DNA of 64,000 bases from JAAELZ01 sp965237485 (GCA_965237485.1 CBDEFQ010000009.1:62001-126000), one strand, 5' to 3'; positions 47,220-56,763 are shown, counted from the stretch's first letter. Notes: generated by a model from the letters alone, not told the origin. Program-made: numbers and translations.

Positions 47220-48493
47220 CACTGCTGTCCCGTTAACTTTCACAGCAACGAAAATTGATTAGGATTAAGGTTTGGGTGATGCATCGGGTCCCCTCGCAAC
47301 AGTGCCATTAAATCACGTTTTTCAAACAAATTAAGCTGCAATACCCTCAATATTTGTTGCATCGTTTTGCCCGCCTTCGACTGCAATTTGATGAACATCA
47401 GTATTAGGTAAATACATAACGCAATCCATATTTGGGTCAATACTGCGTTCTTGCTGGTGCCGATAAATGACTTCACCTTTAAGTTCTGCTTGATCCACTT
47501 GAAGAATAATTCCACCTGCCATCTGGCTTTATAAATATCGGCGATAGTTTGAGCACTGAGCTTAAAGTGGTTGGTTAAAAACACATAATGCTTGCCTGTA
47601 GTGGCATCGCGATAACCAATACGGCGTAATCGAATCGAACACTCCTTTGCTGCTTTGACCCCCGTGAATTCAATCGTTTGATCACTGCTAAGTCCCGTTC
47701 CCTTGCGTACACTATGTCGCTTGATAACGCGGTATGCAGCATTCTTCTTTAATCGTGTGACAAAGTATATTCCCTTGTCATTCAATTTCTTATACCAAGC
47801 ATAGTCGTTGTATCCACGGTCAATAACTACAATGCTGCCTTTCGGGAAAGCTACTTTCCTGCCTGCAGTAACATCAGCACATTTACCCTCGGTGATATTA
47901 ACAAACTCAGGTAAGTAACCATCATGATTCAGGCCTACATGCAGTTTGATTGCCCCTTTAGTTGATCGAAAGTCTGCCCATGGGAAAACCGATAAGCACA
48001 GATCAATGGTAGATGAGTCCAGCGAATACAGGGGATTCTTGAAACGAAAGTTATGCCCTGGCGTTTTGCTCTGACAACACTTGAGTAATTGAGAGAATAG
48101 CGCTTCATAAAGGCTCGAAGGCTTGTTCTCATTGATGCGTGAAAGATTGGACCGCGTTAACACGGCACTACCAAGATGATACAAGCGGTGTGATTGAGTG
48201 CTGACATTATCAACAATATCACGCAAGCTATGACGGCCAGTCAATTGAGCTATAGTCAGGCTCACGAACTGTGACCAACGAGACGCTCTGCGGAATGAAC
48301 GCCCCGAATGATGTTGAATTGCGAGTGCCTCGAATTCATGTCTCGGAACAATTTTGAGTATTTGATTTAGAACGGTATTACAATGTGACATGGTCTGATT
48401 TTCCTATTTGATTCAACGGTTTATCGCTAAACGTATTTTATCAAATTGAGAGAAAATCAGGCCTGTTTCTTTAGTGTTAACGGGACAGCAGTG
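47220..48493 (-). mobile_element. IS4-family element, copy 1, inside rimI
   Basis: The 1274-base element has perfect inverted ends (cactgctgtcccgttaac) and a 9-base target duplication acaatattt at 47211-47219 and 48494-48502. Copy 2 at 54653 has the same length in inverted orientation. Confidence 0.95.
47240..48391 (-). CDS. IS4-family transposase, copy 1
   Basis: The 383-residue transposase has an N-terminal DUF4372-like region (SRWSQFVSLTIAQLTGRHSL) and the DDE residues in YSLDSSTIDLCL, IVVIDRGYNDYAWY and the YREK-like YKARWQVELFFKWIKQNL. Intact. Copy 2 differs by a few substitutions such as Ala for Thr in NVSAQS and Arg for Cys in KRCQSK. Confidence 0.94.
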   Translation of the reverse strand: MSHCNTVLNQILKIVPRHEFEALAIQHHSGRSFRRASRWSQFVSLTIAQLTGRHSLRDIVDNVSTQSHRLYHLGSAVLTRSNLSRINENKPSSLYEALFSQLLKCCQSKTPGHNFRFKNPLYSLDSSTIDLCLSVFPWADFRSTKGAIKLHVGLNHDGYLPEFVNITEGKCADVTAGRKVAFPKGSIVVIDRGYNDYAWYKKLNDKGIYFVTRLKKNAAYRVIKRHSVRKGTGLSSDQTIEFTGVKAAKECSIRLRRIGYRDATTGKHYVFLTNHFKLSAQTIADIYKARWQVELFFKWIKQNLKVKSFIGTSKNAVLTQIWIALCIYLILMFIKLQSKAGKTMQQILRVLQLNLFEKRDLMALLRGDPMHHPNLNPNQFSLL

Positions 48494-48707
48494 ACAATAT
48501 TTAGTAATTCTGCTTCGCTAAACAAGCGCGTGGTTAATTCTAAAAACACGATATAGCCCACCATTTCTTCCTCTGCAACCAAGGCAATGCAGTGATGTCC
48601 GTCCTCAAAACTAGATCTAAGATCAGATAATGACCACGGATGGGTTGAAGACAGAGCCTCTTGCTGCGATAAAAACAGTAAGTCGCACTTCGCTACTGGG
48701 GTAAGAC

Positions 48708-49328
48708 TTAACCCTGAGATAAACTCATCGCCTCTTGTAAAGCGGCCCAGACATCGCGTTTCAACAATGGGCTTTTTGTCAACTGCGCCATTGTTGGTAT
48801 AGCCAGCACCGGGGCAATTCTAGTGCCAAGTTGTTGAGGAATGACCTGATAAAGCGGAACCGACTGCTTGCTCGGCAATGCTAACTTTGCAAGATGTTCT
48901 CCACAGAGTAAAATCATACTTGCTGGTGTCGACTCTAGGGCTTGTTGAAACAGCACTGCCTCATTGCAAACCTCAATCGTCTTCGGCGTAGTATCCAATG
49001 CACGGGCAATGTTGTTTATAAGGTTCTCCTCGGCTGAAAGTTCAGCGAGCACCTCACTAATAATTAACCACTGTTTACCTGCTAGTGGAGTATTTTCCTT
49101 ACCTAGAAGCAGCCGCGTTTGCACACCGTTAAATGTCTGCGTAGGATTTTCAATCAGCGCTTCTCCGGTTTTCGAGCTTTCTGCTACCTCTAGTGATGCC
49201 ATCTGATCGATGGCAGCCAGCTCGGTCATTTTGGTTACATCTAGGTCGGCACTACTTACCCCACCCACTGGCTCGCGCAGGCGCCACTGAGTGACGCCCA
49301 TTTGTGCCAACATTTGATCAGAGTTCAT
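48708..49328 (-). CDS. holD: putative DNA polymerase III psi subunit
   Basis: The 206-residue protein starts MNSDQMLAQMGVTQWRLREP, which matches the HolD N-terminus (E. coli: QLGITQWSLRRP), and it lies between leuA and rimI. HolD links chi and SSB to the clamp-loader tau/gamma complex. It is longer than the 137 residues of E. coli HolD, and the middle has diverged beyond what I can align by eye. The start is 8 bases after the leuA stop, so the two are likely cotranscribed. Confidence 0.65.
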   Translation of the reverse strand: MNSDQMLAQMGVTQWRLREPVGGVSSADLDVTKMTELAAIDQMASLEVAESSKTGEALIENPTQTFNGVQTRLLLGKENTPLAGKQWLIISEVLAELSAEENLINNIARALDTTPKTIEVCNEAVLFQQALESTPASMILLCGEHLAKLALPSKQSVPLYQVIPQQLGTRIAPVLAIPTMAQLTKSPLLKRDVWAALQEAMSLSQG

Positions 49329-49336
49329 TTGATAAC

Positions 49337-50884
49337 TTAGATCGCGTTACTCAGCTGCGGATGCGCTTTCTCTTGCATCGTGTAAAGCTTGTTCAGCGCA
49401 TTGATATACGCTTTAGCAGAAGCTTGTACGATGTCTAAATCGGTGCCATGGCCATTCACCACACGTCCACCTTTTTCAAGGCGCACACCAACTTCTCCTT
49501 GCGCATCGGTGCCCGTTGTAATGGCATTGACGGTGTATAGCAACAAGCGACTGTCGGTACCAACCAAGCTTTTAATTGCTTGAAACGTAGCATCGACCAC
49601 GCCATTGCCGTTCGCGTTAATTGAACTCGCTTCGCCGTCTATCTCCATTTCGATCGTTGCTTCTGAAGAAGAATCAGATTGTGTGTTGGCAGATAAACTC
49701 AATAGCTTAAATTTTTGGCTGGCTTTTTCAGCAGCCACGGTAGTCACCAATGACATTAGGTCGTCATCATAGATATCATGCTTATTGTCTGCCAAGTCCT
49801 TAAAGGCGACAAAAACGGCATTAAGTTCTTCGTCACTCTCGAACTTCACGCCTAATTCTTTTAAGCGGTCTTTAAATGCGTTACGCCCAGAATGTTTGCC
49901 AAGCACCATGCGGTTAGCGGACCAACCCACGTCTTCAGCGCGCATTATTTCATAGGTCTCACGATTTTTTAGAACACCATCTTGATGAATGCCCGCTTCA
50001 TGGGCGAAGGCGTTAATGCCCACAATAGCCTTATTAGGTTGCACTGGGAAGCCAGTTACGCTGGAAATTAACCGGCTAGCCGGTACTAATTGAGTGGTAT
50101 CGATATTGGTTTCGCAAGGAAAATAGTCGGGCCTGGTGCGCACGGCCATTACAATTTCTTCTAGTGATGCATTACCTGCTCGTTCTCCCAAGCCATTTAT
50201 TGTGCACTCTACTTGACGCGCACCGTTTATCACGGCGGCTAAAGAGTTTGATACTGCTAGGCCCAAGTCATTATGGCAATGCACAGAAAATACCGCCTTA
50301 TCAGAATTTGGAACCCGGTTAATTAAATCTCCAATCAAGGCGCCAAAAACTTCTGGCATAGCATAGCCAACCGTATCAGGTATATTAACCGTGGTTGCGC
50401 CTGCATCGATGACTGCTTCTAAAATACGACATAAAAAATCTGGTTCAGAACGCCCTGCGTCTTCAGGTGAAAATTCAACGTTGTCGGTGTAATTACGTGC
50501 CTGCTTAACCGACGCAACCGCTCGCTCAATCACTTGGTCTGGCTCCATACGCAGCTTGGTCTTCATATGTATGGGCGAGGTCGCAATAAAGGTATGAATG
50601 CGCCCTGATACCGCGGGTTTAAGCGCATCACCGGCCCGTTCAATATCACCGGGGTGGGCACGTGCTAACCCACATACCGTGCTGTTCTTTATCTCTTTGG
50701 CAATCGCATTCACCGCTTCAAAATCACCCGGGCTTGCAACCGGAAAGCCCGCTTCAATCACATCCACACGCATCTTCTCTAGCAAACGCGCGATTTGCAT
50801 TTTTTCTTCTAAGGTCATCGACGCACCGGGGCTCTGCTCGCCATCGCGCATCGTTGTATCAAATATAATTAATTGGTCACTCAT
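49337..50884 (-). CDS. leuA: 2-isopropylmalate synthase
   Basis: The 515-residue protein shows the DRE-TIM signature DTTMRDGEQSPGASM at the N-terminus, the metal-binding HCHNDLGLAVSNSLA near residue 201, INGLGERAGNASLEE and a C-terminal LeuA regulatory domain (about residues 390-515). It makes 2-isopropylmalate from 2-oxoisovalerate and acetyl-CoA, the first step of leucine synthesis, with leucine feedback through the C-terminal domain. The length is normal for the E. coli type. Confidence 0.96.
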   Translation of the reverse strand: MSDQLIIFDTTMRDGEQSPGASMTLEEKMQIARLLEKMRVDVIEAGFPVASPGDFEAVNAIAKEIKNSTVCGLARAHPGDIERAGDALKPAVSGRIHTFIATSPIHMKTKLRMEPDQVIERAVASVKQARNYTDNVEFSPEDAGRSEPDFLCRILEAVIDAGATTVNIPDTVGYAMPEVFGALIGDLINRVPNSDKAVFSVHCHNDLGLAVSNSLAAVINGARQVECTINGLGERAGNASLEEIVMAVRTRPDYFPCETNIDTTQLVPASRLISSVTGFPVQPNKAIVGINAFAHEAGIHQDGVLKNRETYEIMRAEDVGWSANRMVLGKHSGRNAFKDRLKELGVKFESDEELNAVFVAFKDLADNKHDIYDDDLMSLVTTVAAEKASQKFKLLSLSANTQSDSSSEATIEMEIDGEASSINANGNGVVDATFQAIKSLVGTDSRLLLYTVNAITTGTDAQGEVGVRLEKGGRVVNGHGTDLDIVQASAKAYINALNKLYTMQEKAHPQLSNAI

Positions 50885-51186
50885 GGCTTATGCCCTATAG
50901 TTTAATTCAGTAGATTTGTTGACTTAATAAAGCCAACGGGTATAACAACAGAATGTGGGGGGATTTATATCTGCGCCAAGCGCAGCAGAGTCAGTGAAGA
51001 CAATAGCAGCCCGTTTGCATCACTGGTGTGCGCAAAGCTGGTAACAAATGTGTTTGTCTGGGCGTTCATCTAAGCGAAGTCTAACGAGACTGAATTTGAA
51101 AGGCAACCAATTTATTACAAAGCAGCGACGTGCTCTAAATAAGTCTATAAAATAAACACACTTAAACCATAGAGTTAATTGTCGAT
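50885..51186. other. 302-base intergenic stretch between leuA and the MAPEG gene
   Basis: The two genes diverge here, so both promoters should lie in it. I see no leucine-rich leader peptide or strong attenuator hairpin upstream of leuA. Around 51090 a segment (tttgaaaggcaaccaattt) is loosely repeated near 51660 (attgaagggcaaccgattt), on both sides of the MAPEG gene. Confidence 0.4.
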
Positions 51187-51612
51187 ATGCCCGATCAGGC
51201 GAGCATCTTTAATCCCGCATTTGCAGTGATCATACTGACAATCGTGGTGTGGGTTTACATGTACTCTAAGCGAATCCCCTTTATAATAAAAAAGCGAATC
51301 CGCTTAAAAACGTTGATCCCTGCCGAACTACAGAAATGGTCTCCTCCTGACGTATCTAATCCATCGGACAATCTCAAAAATCTGTTTGAAATCCCCGTTA
51401 TTTTTTATTTCACCACCGTTTATTTATTCGTCACACAACAAGTAGATCAATTGTACTTGGTGTCGAGCTGGTGTTTTGCAATTTTTAGAATATTGCATAG
51501 TACCGTTCACTGCAGTTTTAACTCGGTGCTTTTGCGATTTTCGCTTTATGTTATATCGACGTTATGCCTTATATTTATCGTATTGCGAATCATCTTCGCC
51601 GCCGCGTTATAA
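51187..51612 (+). CDS. MAPEG-family membrane protein
   Basis: The 141-residue protein has four hydrophobic segments and the MAPEG pattern NPSDNLKNLFEIPVIFY followed by the RILHSTVHCSFNSVLLR segment. MAPEG proteins are small integral membrane proteins related to glutathione and eicosanoid metabolism in eukaryotes; bacterial members are mostly uncharacterised. It stands alone. Confidence 0.82.
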   Translation: MPDQASIFNPAFAVIILTIVVWVYMYSKRIPFIIKKRIRLKTLIPAELQKWSPPDVSNPSDNLKNLFEIPVIFYFTTVYLFVTQQVDQLYLVSSWCFAIFRILHSTVHCSFNSVLLRFSLYVISTLCLIFIVLRIIFAAAL

Positions 51613-51716
51613 ACAACACCTATGCTCTAATTAAAGGATAGCGTGCCCTTTGAATAGAGATTGAAGGGCAACCGATTTGTTTGAGACTTACCAAGGCAAC
51701 AGCAAAATCACGTTTG

Positions 51717-51989
51717 TTAGTAGACCTGATCATGATTGCCAATATCGACAAGAATAATATCGTCATCTTGAATGACAAATTCTAAAACAATGCGATAACT
51801 CATATTTATCGATATAGATGACAAGCCGTTTAACTTTCCGTGCGAGCGGTGCAAACGAAGGGAGGGGTGTCCAGGGTTCACTTCTAATAGTTCTAAGGTA
51901 TTGCGATATTGCTTTTGGATTTCAGGGTGTTTACTTAGAATTTCTTTTGCTCGTCTTAGATAACTTTCAGGATAGATTAGCCTAGGCAT
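51717..51989 (-). CDS. RelE/YafQ-type mRNA interferase toxin
   Basis: The 90-residue protein has the RelE/ParE fold pattern: a helical N-terminus (YLRRAKEILSKHPEIQKQYR), then the core LRLHRSHGKLNGLSSISINMSYRIVLEF and the terminal strand IILVDIGNHDQVY. Such toxins cleave mRNA at the ribosome. Its ATG overlaps the antitoxin stop by a few bases, so it would be translated only together with the antitoxin. With the antitoxin start lost, it is probably poorly expressed. Confidence 0.8.
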   Translation of the reverse strand: MPRLIYPESYLRRAKEILSKHPEIQKQYRNTLELLEVNPGHPSLRLHRSHGKLNGLSSISINMSYRIVLEFVIQDDDIILVDIGNHDQVY

Positions 51990-52236
51990 TGCCTATTATG
52001 CGTTTCATGTGCTCATCAACACTTTCGACTATGAAACGGTTTTCGGCAACGTCTGCTTTGGCCTCCTGCAAGGCAACCATGAGTTCATATTCACGAAACT
52101 TCACATATTTATCAAGGTCAATGACTACGTATCGGTCTTGCCCACGAACTGAAATAATAACTTCATCGTCAGTTTTTAAGCGCGACTCTACTACCGAAAC
52201 ACCTTTAGTTTTTAGCTCGTTAGCGCGTTCAAGAAA
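51982..52236 (-). pseudogene. Phd/YefM-type antitoxin lacking its start
   Basis: An open frame reads ANELKTKGVSVVESRLKTD, then DEVIISVRGQDRYVVIDLDKY and EAKADVAENRFIVESVDEHM, a pattern common in Phd/YefM antitoxins of RelE toxins. A TAG closes the frame at 52237-52239 directly upstream of FLERANELK, and no ATG, GTG or TTG precedes residue 40. The N-terminus, where the DNA-binding part begins, and the promoter have been lost. Confidence 0.72.
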
Positions 52237-52353
52237 CTACCACCTATTGAGTATTATTAATAGTGCTAATTATAATGCTTACAATCATACTTTTCAAGCG
52301 CTAGTCTTGTCCTGTGTTACGAGTAAATTATCTGTCCTGATAATTAGCAAATA

Positions 52354-53686
52354 AACTGTCCGGATTTATCCTCCTCCCTTTTGGGAAGTGAGATGAGCCA
52401 GATAGCATTTCTAAATAAGGTAAAACAGATGAGATTTGAAGAAGCATATGAAGCTTATCAAGCTAAACGACTATCACCAGCGGATGCTGCCACAATACTG
52501 GGTGTTTGTGATCGAAGTTTTCGTAGGTACATTAATAAGTACGAAGAATCAGGATTGGATGGGCTGTTAGATCAGCGACTCAATCAGCCCTCACACAGGC
52601 GGGCACCCGTAGACGAAATGATCAAGCTACAAGACCTATACTCAACACGCTATCAAGGCTGGAATGTGCGCCACTTCCATACATGGTATCAACGCGAGCA
52701 CCAAGGTAAGCGTAGCTACAGTTGGGTTAAGAATAAGCTACAAAGCGCAGACCTGGTGCGTAAATCTAAAACACGCGGCCCTCACCGCATTAAACGTCTA
52801 CCTGGCGCCTTGCCAGGTAGGATGATTCACCAGGATGGCAGTACTCACCAATGGGTACCTGATGTGTCTTGGGACTTAATCGCCACCCTGGATGATGCCA
52901 CCAATAAGCATTATTCCATGCGCTTTGTCGAAGAGGAAGGCACGCACAGCAGCTTGCTTGGGGTTAAAGATGTACTTAAGGTGAAGGGGCTATTCTGTTC
53001 GTTTTACCCTGACCGAGGCAGCCACTATTGGCATACGCCTGAGGCTGGCGGCAAGGTGGATAAGAATGGCCCAACTCAATTTGGGTTGGCGATGAAGAGA
53101 TTAGGCATTGGCATGATAGCGGCTTATTCTCCTGAAGCCAGAGGCCGTTCCGAACGTGCGTTTGGCACACACCAAGGGCGATTACCGAACGAGCTTGCGT
53201 TGATGGGTATCACTGGCATGCAAGCGGCTAATAAATACCTTAGAGATCATTATATGCCCAGACACAATAAAGAATTCAGTCATCCAGCTAGAGAGCAAGG
53301 CAGCGCCTTTGTGCCGCTTGCGGGCATCGATCTTGACGATTATCTATGCGAACAGTACGAGCGTGTGGTGGGTAAAGACAACAGCGTACAGTTTGAGACG
53401 CTGTCTCTGCAGCTACCTAAAGATCAACACCGCTATCATTACGTCAAAGCTAAAGTATAAAGTATCGCGCCACCTTGATGGCTCATTGTCGATTGATCAT
53501 GGCCCAAGGCGATTAGGCCGATACACAGCCGATGGAATACTGGTGCAACAAAAACAGATTAAGAGCAAAGTTGCGTAACCGGGCTTCGCAATTTGCCGCC
53601 GATGAATTCATTACGGGCTACGCCCTTCACTCATTCATCGGCAATAACTAAAGCGGACAGACTATGTGTTAATAATCCGGACAGTT
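52354..53686 (+). mobile_element. IS1202-like (ISNCY) element
   Basis: The ends aactgtccggatttat and its near complement at 53671-53686 form an inverted repeat of about 14 bases. Further tgtcc blocks lie outside the left end (near 52312 and 52331) and inside the right end (53655), so the left boundary may be further out. No target duplication was found. A hairpin with ccgatgaat arms lies near 53600-53642 inside the right end. Confidence 0.7.
52393..53578 (+). pseudogene. IS1202-like transposase with a late frameshift
   Basis: From the ATG at 52393 (after gggaagtgag) 355 codons run to a stop at 53460. There is a helix-turn-helix (LSPADAATILGVCDRSFRRY) and an rve core (MIHQDGSTHQWV, LIATLDDATNKHY, GRSERAFGTHQGRL). 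One extra T near 53457 then shifts the frame; the C-terminal domain continues KVSRHLDGSLSIDHGPRRLG to 53578. The tail is characteristic of this group, so the copy is probably damaged although the catalytic core is complete. Confidence 0.8.
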
Positions 53687-53798
53687 CTATTTACTTCTAA
53701 CAGTACACTGTCCAGACCTGTCAGGGTTAAGCTGGCGATGTTTACGTCAAGTGCTGTATCATAGGTGATTGACCAAATTCTAATAACAACACAGCCTT

Positions 53799-54530
53799 AT
53801 GGAAAACAAACTTGAAATCAAGTGGTACAACACCATTCGGGTGAAGCTAATTGCAGTTTTTATTATCACCGCGACTTTGATAACTTCTTTGGCAGGTTAT
53901 TTTGTGTATAAAAATATAGCCAACACCCAGCAGGCCGACCTCTCTGAATTGGCTAGCGTGTCTGCTTCGCGTATGGCGCAGCATTTAATTCGGCCGATGT
54001 GGGACGTAGATGTTGAGCAAGTTAATAAGTTGCTTGAGGTTGAAATGCAGGAGCGCAAGATCGAGGCCATCGTGGTGCGAGATGAAGACCATCAAACGCT
54101 ATTTGCGGCAAAAGAAAGGGGTGAGGACGGTGCAACTAAAGATTCAGTGGGTACGATAATCGGTGATTTCGACAAAGTCGACCGCAACATCATTAGTGAT
54201 GACGGTGACGATATTGGTACGGTTAGCGTATTTATTACCTCAAAATATATGCACGAGGAATTAAGTAAGTTTTTGAGGGTTTTGGTTTTAACATTGGTGG
54301 TGCTAAACCTGTTTATTTTTGTGATTATGATGAATGTATTGGGTCGTATGTTGGTAGACCCCTTGTCGAAGCTAACCACAGTGGCAAACCAAATATCAAA
54401 AGGCCAATTGAATAAATTGATCGACTACGAATCAAACGACGAACTTGGGCACTTGACGAATTCGTTTAAGCGCATGCAGGCCAGTGTTAAAATCTTGGTG
54501 CGCAAAATTCGTGCGAATTCGGATAAGTAA
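53799..54530 (+). CDS. HAMP-domain membrane protein without an output domain
   Basis: The 243-residue protein has two membrane helices (about residues 14-34 and 162-184) around a periplasmic sensor-like domain of about 125 residues, then a HAMP domain (MLVDPLSKLTTVANQISKGQL and DELGHLTNSFKRMQASVK). It stops there with no kinase, cyclase or methyl-accepting domain. A good terminator follows, so the end looks native. HAMP-only proteins may work by pairing with a separate signalling partner; none is next to it. Confidence 0.8.
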   Translation: MENKLEIKWYNTIRVKLIAVFIITATLITSLAGYFVYKNIANTQQADLSELASVSASRMAQHLIRPMWDVDVEQVNKLLEVEMQERKIEAIVVRDEDHQTLFAAKERGEDGATKDSVGTIIGDFDKVDRNIISDDGDDIGTVSVFITSKYMHEELSKFLRVLVLTLVVLNLFIFVIMMNVLGRMLVDPLSKLTTVANQISKGQLNKLIDYESNDELGHLTNSFKRMQASVKILVRKIRANSDK

Positions 54531-54556
54531 GTTGGCTTTCAAGCGTTTGAACTATA

Positions 54557-54595
54557 GGTTGGAGGTTCGTGAACTACGCGGCAACCAACCTTTTT
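54557..54595 (+). terminator. rho-independent terminator after the HAMP gene
   Basis: Arms aggttgg and ccaacct enclose about 21 bases and are followed by five Ts, 27 bases after the HAMP stop. Confidence 0.75.
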
Positions 54596-54652
54596 AAAAC
54601 CATCTAAATAAACCTATATACCCACAACGGACATTTCAGGTATACCTGCGTT

Positions 54653-55926
54653 CACTGCTGTCCCGTTAACACTAAAGAAACAGGCCTGATTTTCTCTCAA
54701 TTTGATAAAATACGTTTAGCGATAAACCGTTGAACCAAATAGGAAAATCAGACCATGTCACATTGTAATACCGTTCTAAATCAAATACTCAAAATTGTTC
54801 CGAGACATGAATTCGAGGCACTCGCAATTCAACATCATTCGGGGCGTTCATTCCGCAGAGCGTCTCGTTGGTCACAGTTCGTGAGCCTGACTATAGCTCA
54901 ATTGACTGGCCGTCATAGCTTGCGTGATATTGTTGATAATGTCAGCGCTCAATCACACCGCTTGTATCATCCTGGTAGTGCCGTGTTAACGCGGTCCAAT
55001 CTTTCACGCATCAATGAGAACAAGCCTTCGAGCCTTTATGAAGCGCTATTCTCTCAATTACTCAAGCGCTGTCAGAGCAAAACGCCAGGGCATAACTTTC
55101 GTTTCAAGAATCCCCTGTATTCACTGGACTCATCTACCATTGATCTGTGCTTATCGGTTTTCCCATGGGCAGACTTTCGATCAGCTAAAGGGGCAATCAA
55201 ACTGCATGTAGGCCTGAATCATGATGGTTACTTACCTGAGTTTGTTAATATCACCGAGGGTAAATGTGCTGATGTTACTGCAGGCAGGAAAGTAGCTTTC
55301 CCGAAAGGCAGCATTGTAGTTATTGACCGTGGATACAACGACTATGCCTGGTATAAGCAATTGAATGACAAGGGAATATACTTTGTCACACGATTAAAGA
55401 AGAATGCTGCATACCGCCTTATCAAGCGACATAGTGTACGCAAGGGAACGGGACTTAGCAGTGATCAAACGATTGAATTCACGGGGGTCAAAGCAGCAAA
55501 GGAGTGTTCGATTCGATTACGCCGTATTGGTTATCGCGATGCCACTACAGGCAAGCATTATGTGTTTTTAACCAACCACTTTAAGCTCAGTGCTCAAACT
55601 ATCGCCGATATTTATAAAGCCAGATGGCAGGTGGAATTATTCTTCAAGTGGATCAAGCAGAACTTAAAGGTGAAGTCATTTATCGGCACCAGCAAGAACG
55701 CAGTATTGACCCAAATATGGATTGCGTTATGTATTTACCTAATACTGATGTTCATCAAATTGCAGTCGAAGGCGGGCAAAACGATGCAACAAATATTGAG
55801 GGTATTGCAGCTTAATTTGTTTGAAAAACGTGATTTAATGGCACTGTTGCGAGGGGACCCGATGCATCACCCAAACCTTAATCCTAATCAATTTTCGTTG
55901 CTGTGAAAGTTAACGGGACAGCAGTG
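54653..55926 (+). mobile_element. IS4-family element, copy 2
   Basis: The 1274-base element has the same ends as copy 1 and a 9-base target duplication acctgcgtt at 54644-54652 and 55927-55935. It sits in the intergenic stretch upstream of the TauE/SafE gene, 66 bases from its start, and may affect its promoter. Confidence 0.95.
54755..55906 (+). CDS. IS4-family transposase, copy 2
   Basis: An intact 383-residue transposase with the same DDE and YREK-like segments as copy 1 and a few substitutions (KRCQSK, FRSAKG, AAYRLIKR). Confidence 0.94.
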   Translation: MSHCNTVLNQILKIVPRHEFEALAIQHHSGRSFRRASRWSQFVSLTIAQLTGRHSLRDIVDNVSAQSHRLYHPGSAVLTRSNLSRINENKPSSLYEALFSQLLKRCQSKTPGHNFRFKNPLYSLDSSTIDLCLSVFPWADFRSAKGAIKLHVGLNHDGYLPEFVNITEGKCADVTAGRKVAFPKGSIVVIDRGYNDYAWYKQLNDKGIYFVTRLKKNAAYRLIKRHSVRKGTGLSSDQTIEFTGVKAAKECSIRLRRIGYRDATTGKHYVFLTNHFKLSAQTIADIYKARWQVELFFKWIKQNLKVKSFIGTSKNAVLTQIWIALCIYLILMFIKLQSKAGKTMQQILRVLQLNLFEKRDLMALLRGDPMHHPNLNPNQFSLL

Positions 55927-55992
55927 ACCTGCGTTAGTTTTTGTAGGCGAACCGAGTGTATCTCCCAAGTGCGATAACGACTTTGCTCGGTG

Positions 55993-56763
55993 ATGTTGCA
56001 ACAAATTAGTCAGTTTCTACAATTAAGCTCAGTCGAGTTATTGGCAATGTGGCTTGTAGTGCTTTTCGCGGCAATTATTCGCGGCTACGCGGGTTTCGGG
56101 TTCTCCGCAATCGTGGTGGCCTCGTTATCCCTTGTTTCCCCAACTCGCGAAATCGTTCCGCTGGTAGTGTTGCTAGAAATAGTCGCCAGTGTGCAAATGT
56201 TTCCAAAAGTTTGGCAGCAGATTAATTGGCGCTTGGTATGGTGGCTGCTGATTTGTGGCTTGGTGTTTATCCCGTTAGGCCAGGTGGTTCTAAAATCAGT
56301 GCCAATTGAGCCCATGCGCATTGTATGTGCGACGGCTTTATTGCTCGCAGTTGGATTGATTTCTAAAGGTTATCAGTTTCCTATTAGTAATTCGCCAAAG
56401 GGATGGGCTTTGGTGGGTGCGATAGCCGGTACTATGAATGGTTTGCTAGCGATGGGAGGCATGTGGGTCATGATCTTGCTTTTAGGTACGCCCATACAAA
56501 TTCAGATGCTTAGGGCTTCTTTGGTGGCCTATTTTTTCTTGGTTGATTTTTATACCGGCGCAATTGGCATAATGAATGACTTGCTCACTGCGCCCATAAT
56601 TTGGCGTTCGGTATCGTCGTTGCCATTTTTGTTTCTCGGCGTATTCTTAGGCACAAAGCAATTTGAAGGCGCAAATGAAACCACCTTTCGTAAAGTAGTT
56701 CTGGCAGTGCTGGCTGGTTTAGCCATGTTATTGGTGTTAAAGGCACTATGGGCCGCTATTTGA
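55993..56763 (+). CDS. TauE/SafE-family (TSUP) membrane exporter
   Basis: From the ATG at 55993 (MLQQISQFLQLSSVEL) the product has 256 residues; a GTG one codon earlier is possible. Seven to eight hydrophobic segments are visible with the family-like GYAGFGFSAIVVASLSLV after the first helix and GTMNGLLAMGGMWVMI in the middle. Members export sulfite, sulfoacetate or other organosulfur anions; the substrate here is unknown. IS4 copy 2 lies directly upstream. Confidence 0.87.
   Translation: MLQQISQFLQLSSVELLAMWLVVLFAAIIRGYAGFGFSAIVVASLSLVSPTREIVPLVVLLEIVASVQMFPKVWQQINWRLVWWLLICGLVFIPLGQVVLKSVPIEPMRIVCATALLLAVGLISKGYQFPISNSPKGWALVGAIAGTMNGLLAMGGMWVMILLLGTPIQIQMLRASLVAYFFLVDFYTGAIGIMNDLLTAPIIWRSVSSLPFLFLGVFLGTKQFEGANETTFRKVVLAVLAGLAMLLVLKALWAAI

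Larger units (their letters stand above)
46975..48711 (-). pseudogene. rimI: RimI N-acetyltransferase, split by IS4
   Basis: The N-terminal half (48494-48711) reads LSLTPVAKCDLLFLSQQEA to SEAELLNIV. The C-terminal half, on the other side of IS4, reads KYRRLNYASKALQSLRLD, FLEVRQSNLAALRLYQKVGF and, after an extra base near 47052, IRKDYYSEKDGQRENAITM to the stop at 46975. These are the GNAT motifs of RimI, which acetylates the N-terminus of ribosomal protein S18. It follows holD as in E. coli. The start codon is unclear because the frame begins inside the holD end. Two independent lesions make it dead. Confidence 0.85.

Noticed and set aside
50598..50900. Plus-strand frames opposite the leuA 5' end
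   Set aside because: They lie inside the well-conserved leuA coding region and have no supporting features.
47220..55926. A composite transposon bounded by the two IS4 copies
   Set aside because: Each IS4 copy has its own different 9-base target duplication, so they inserted independently and the DNA between them is ordinary chromosome.
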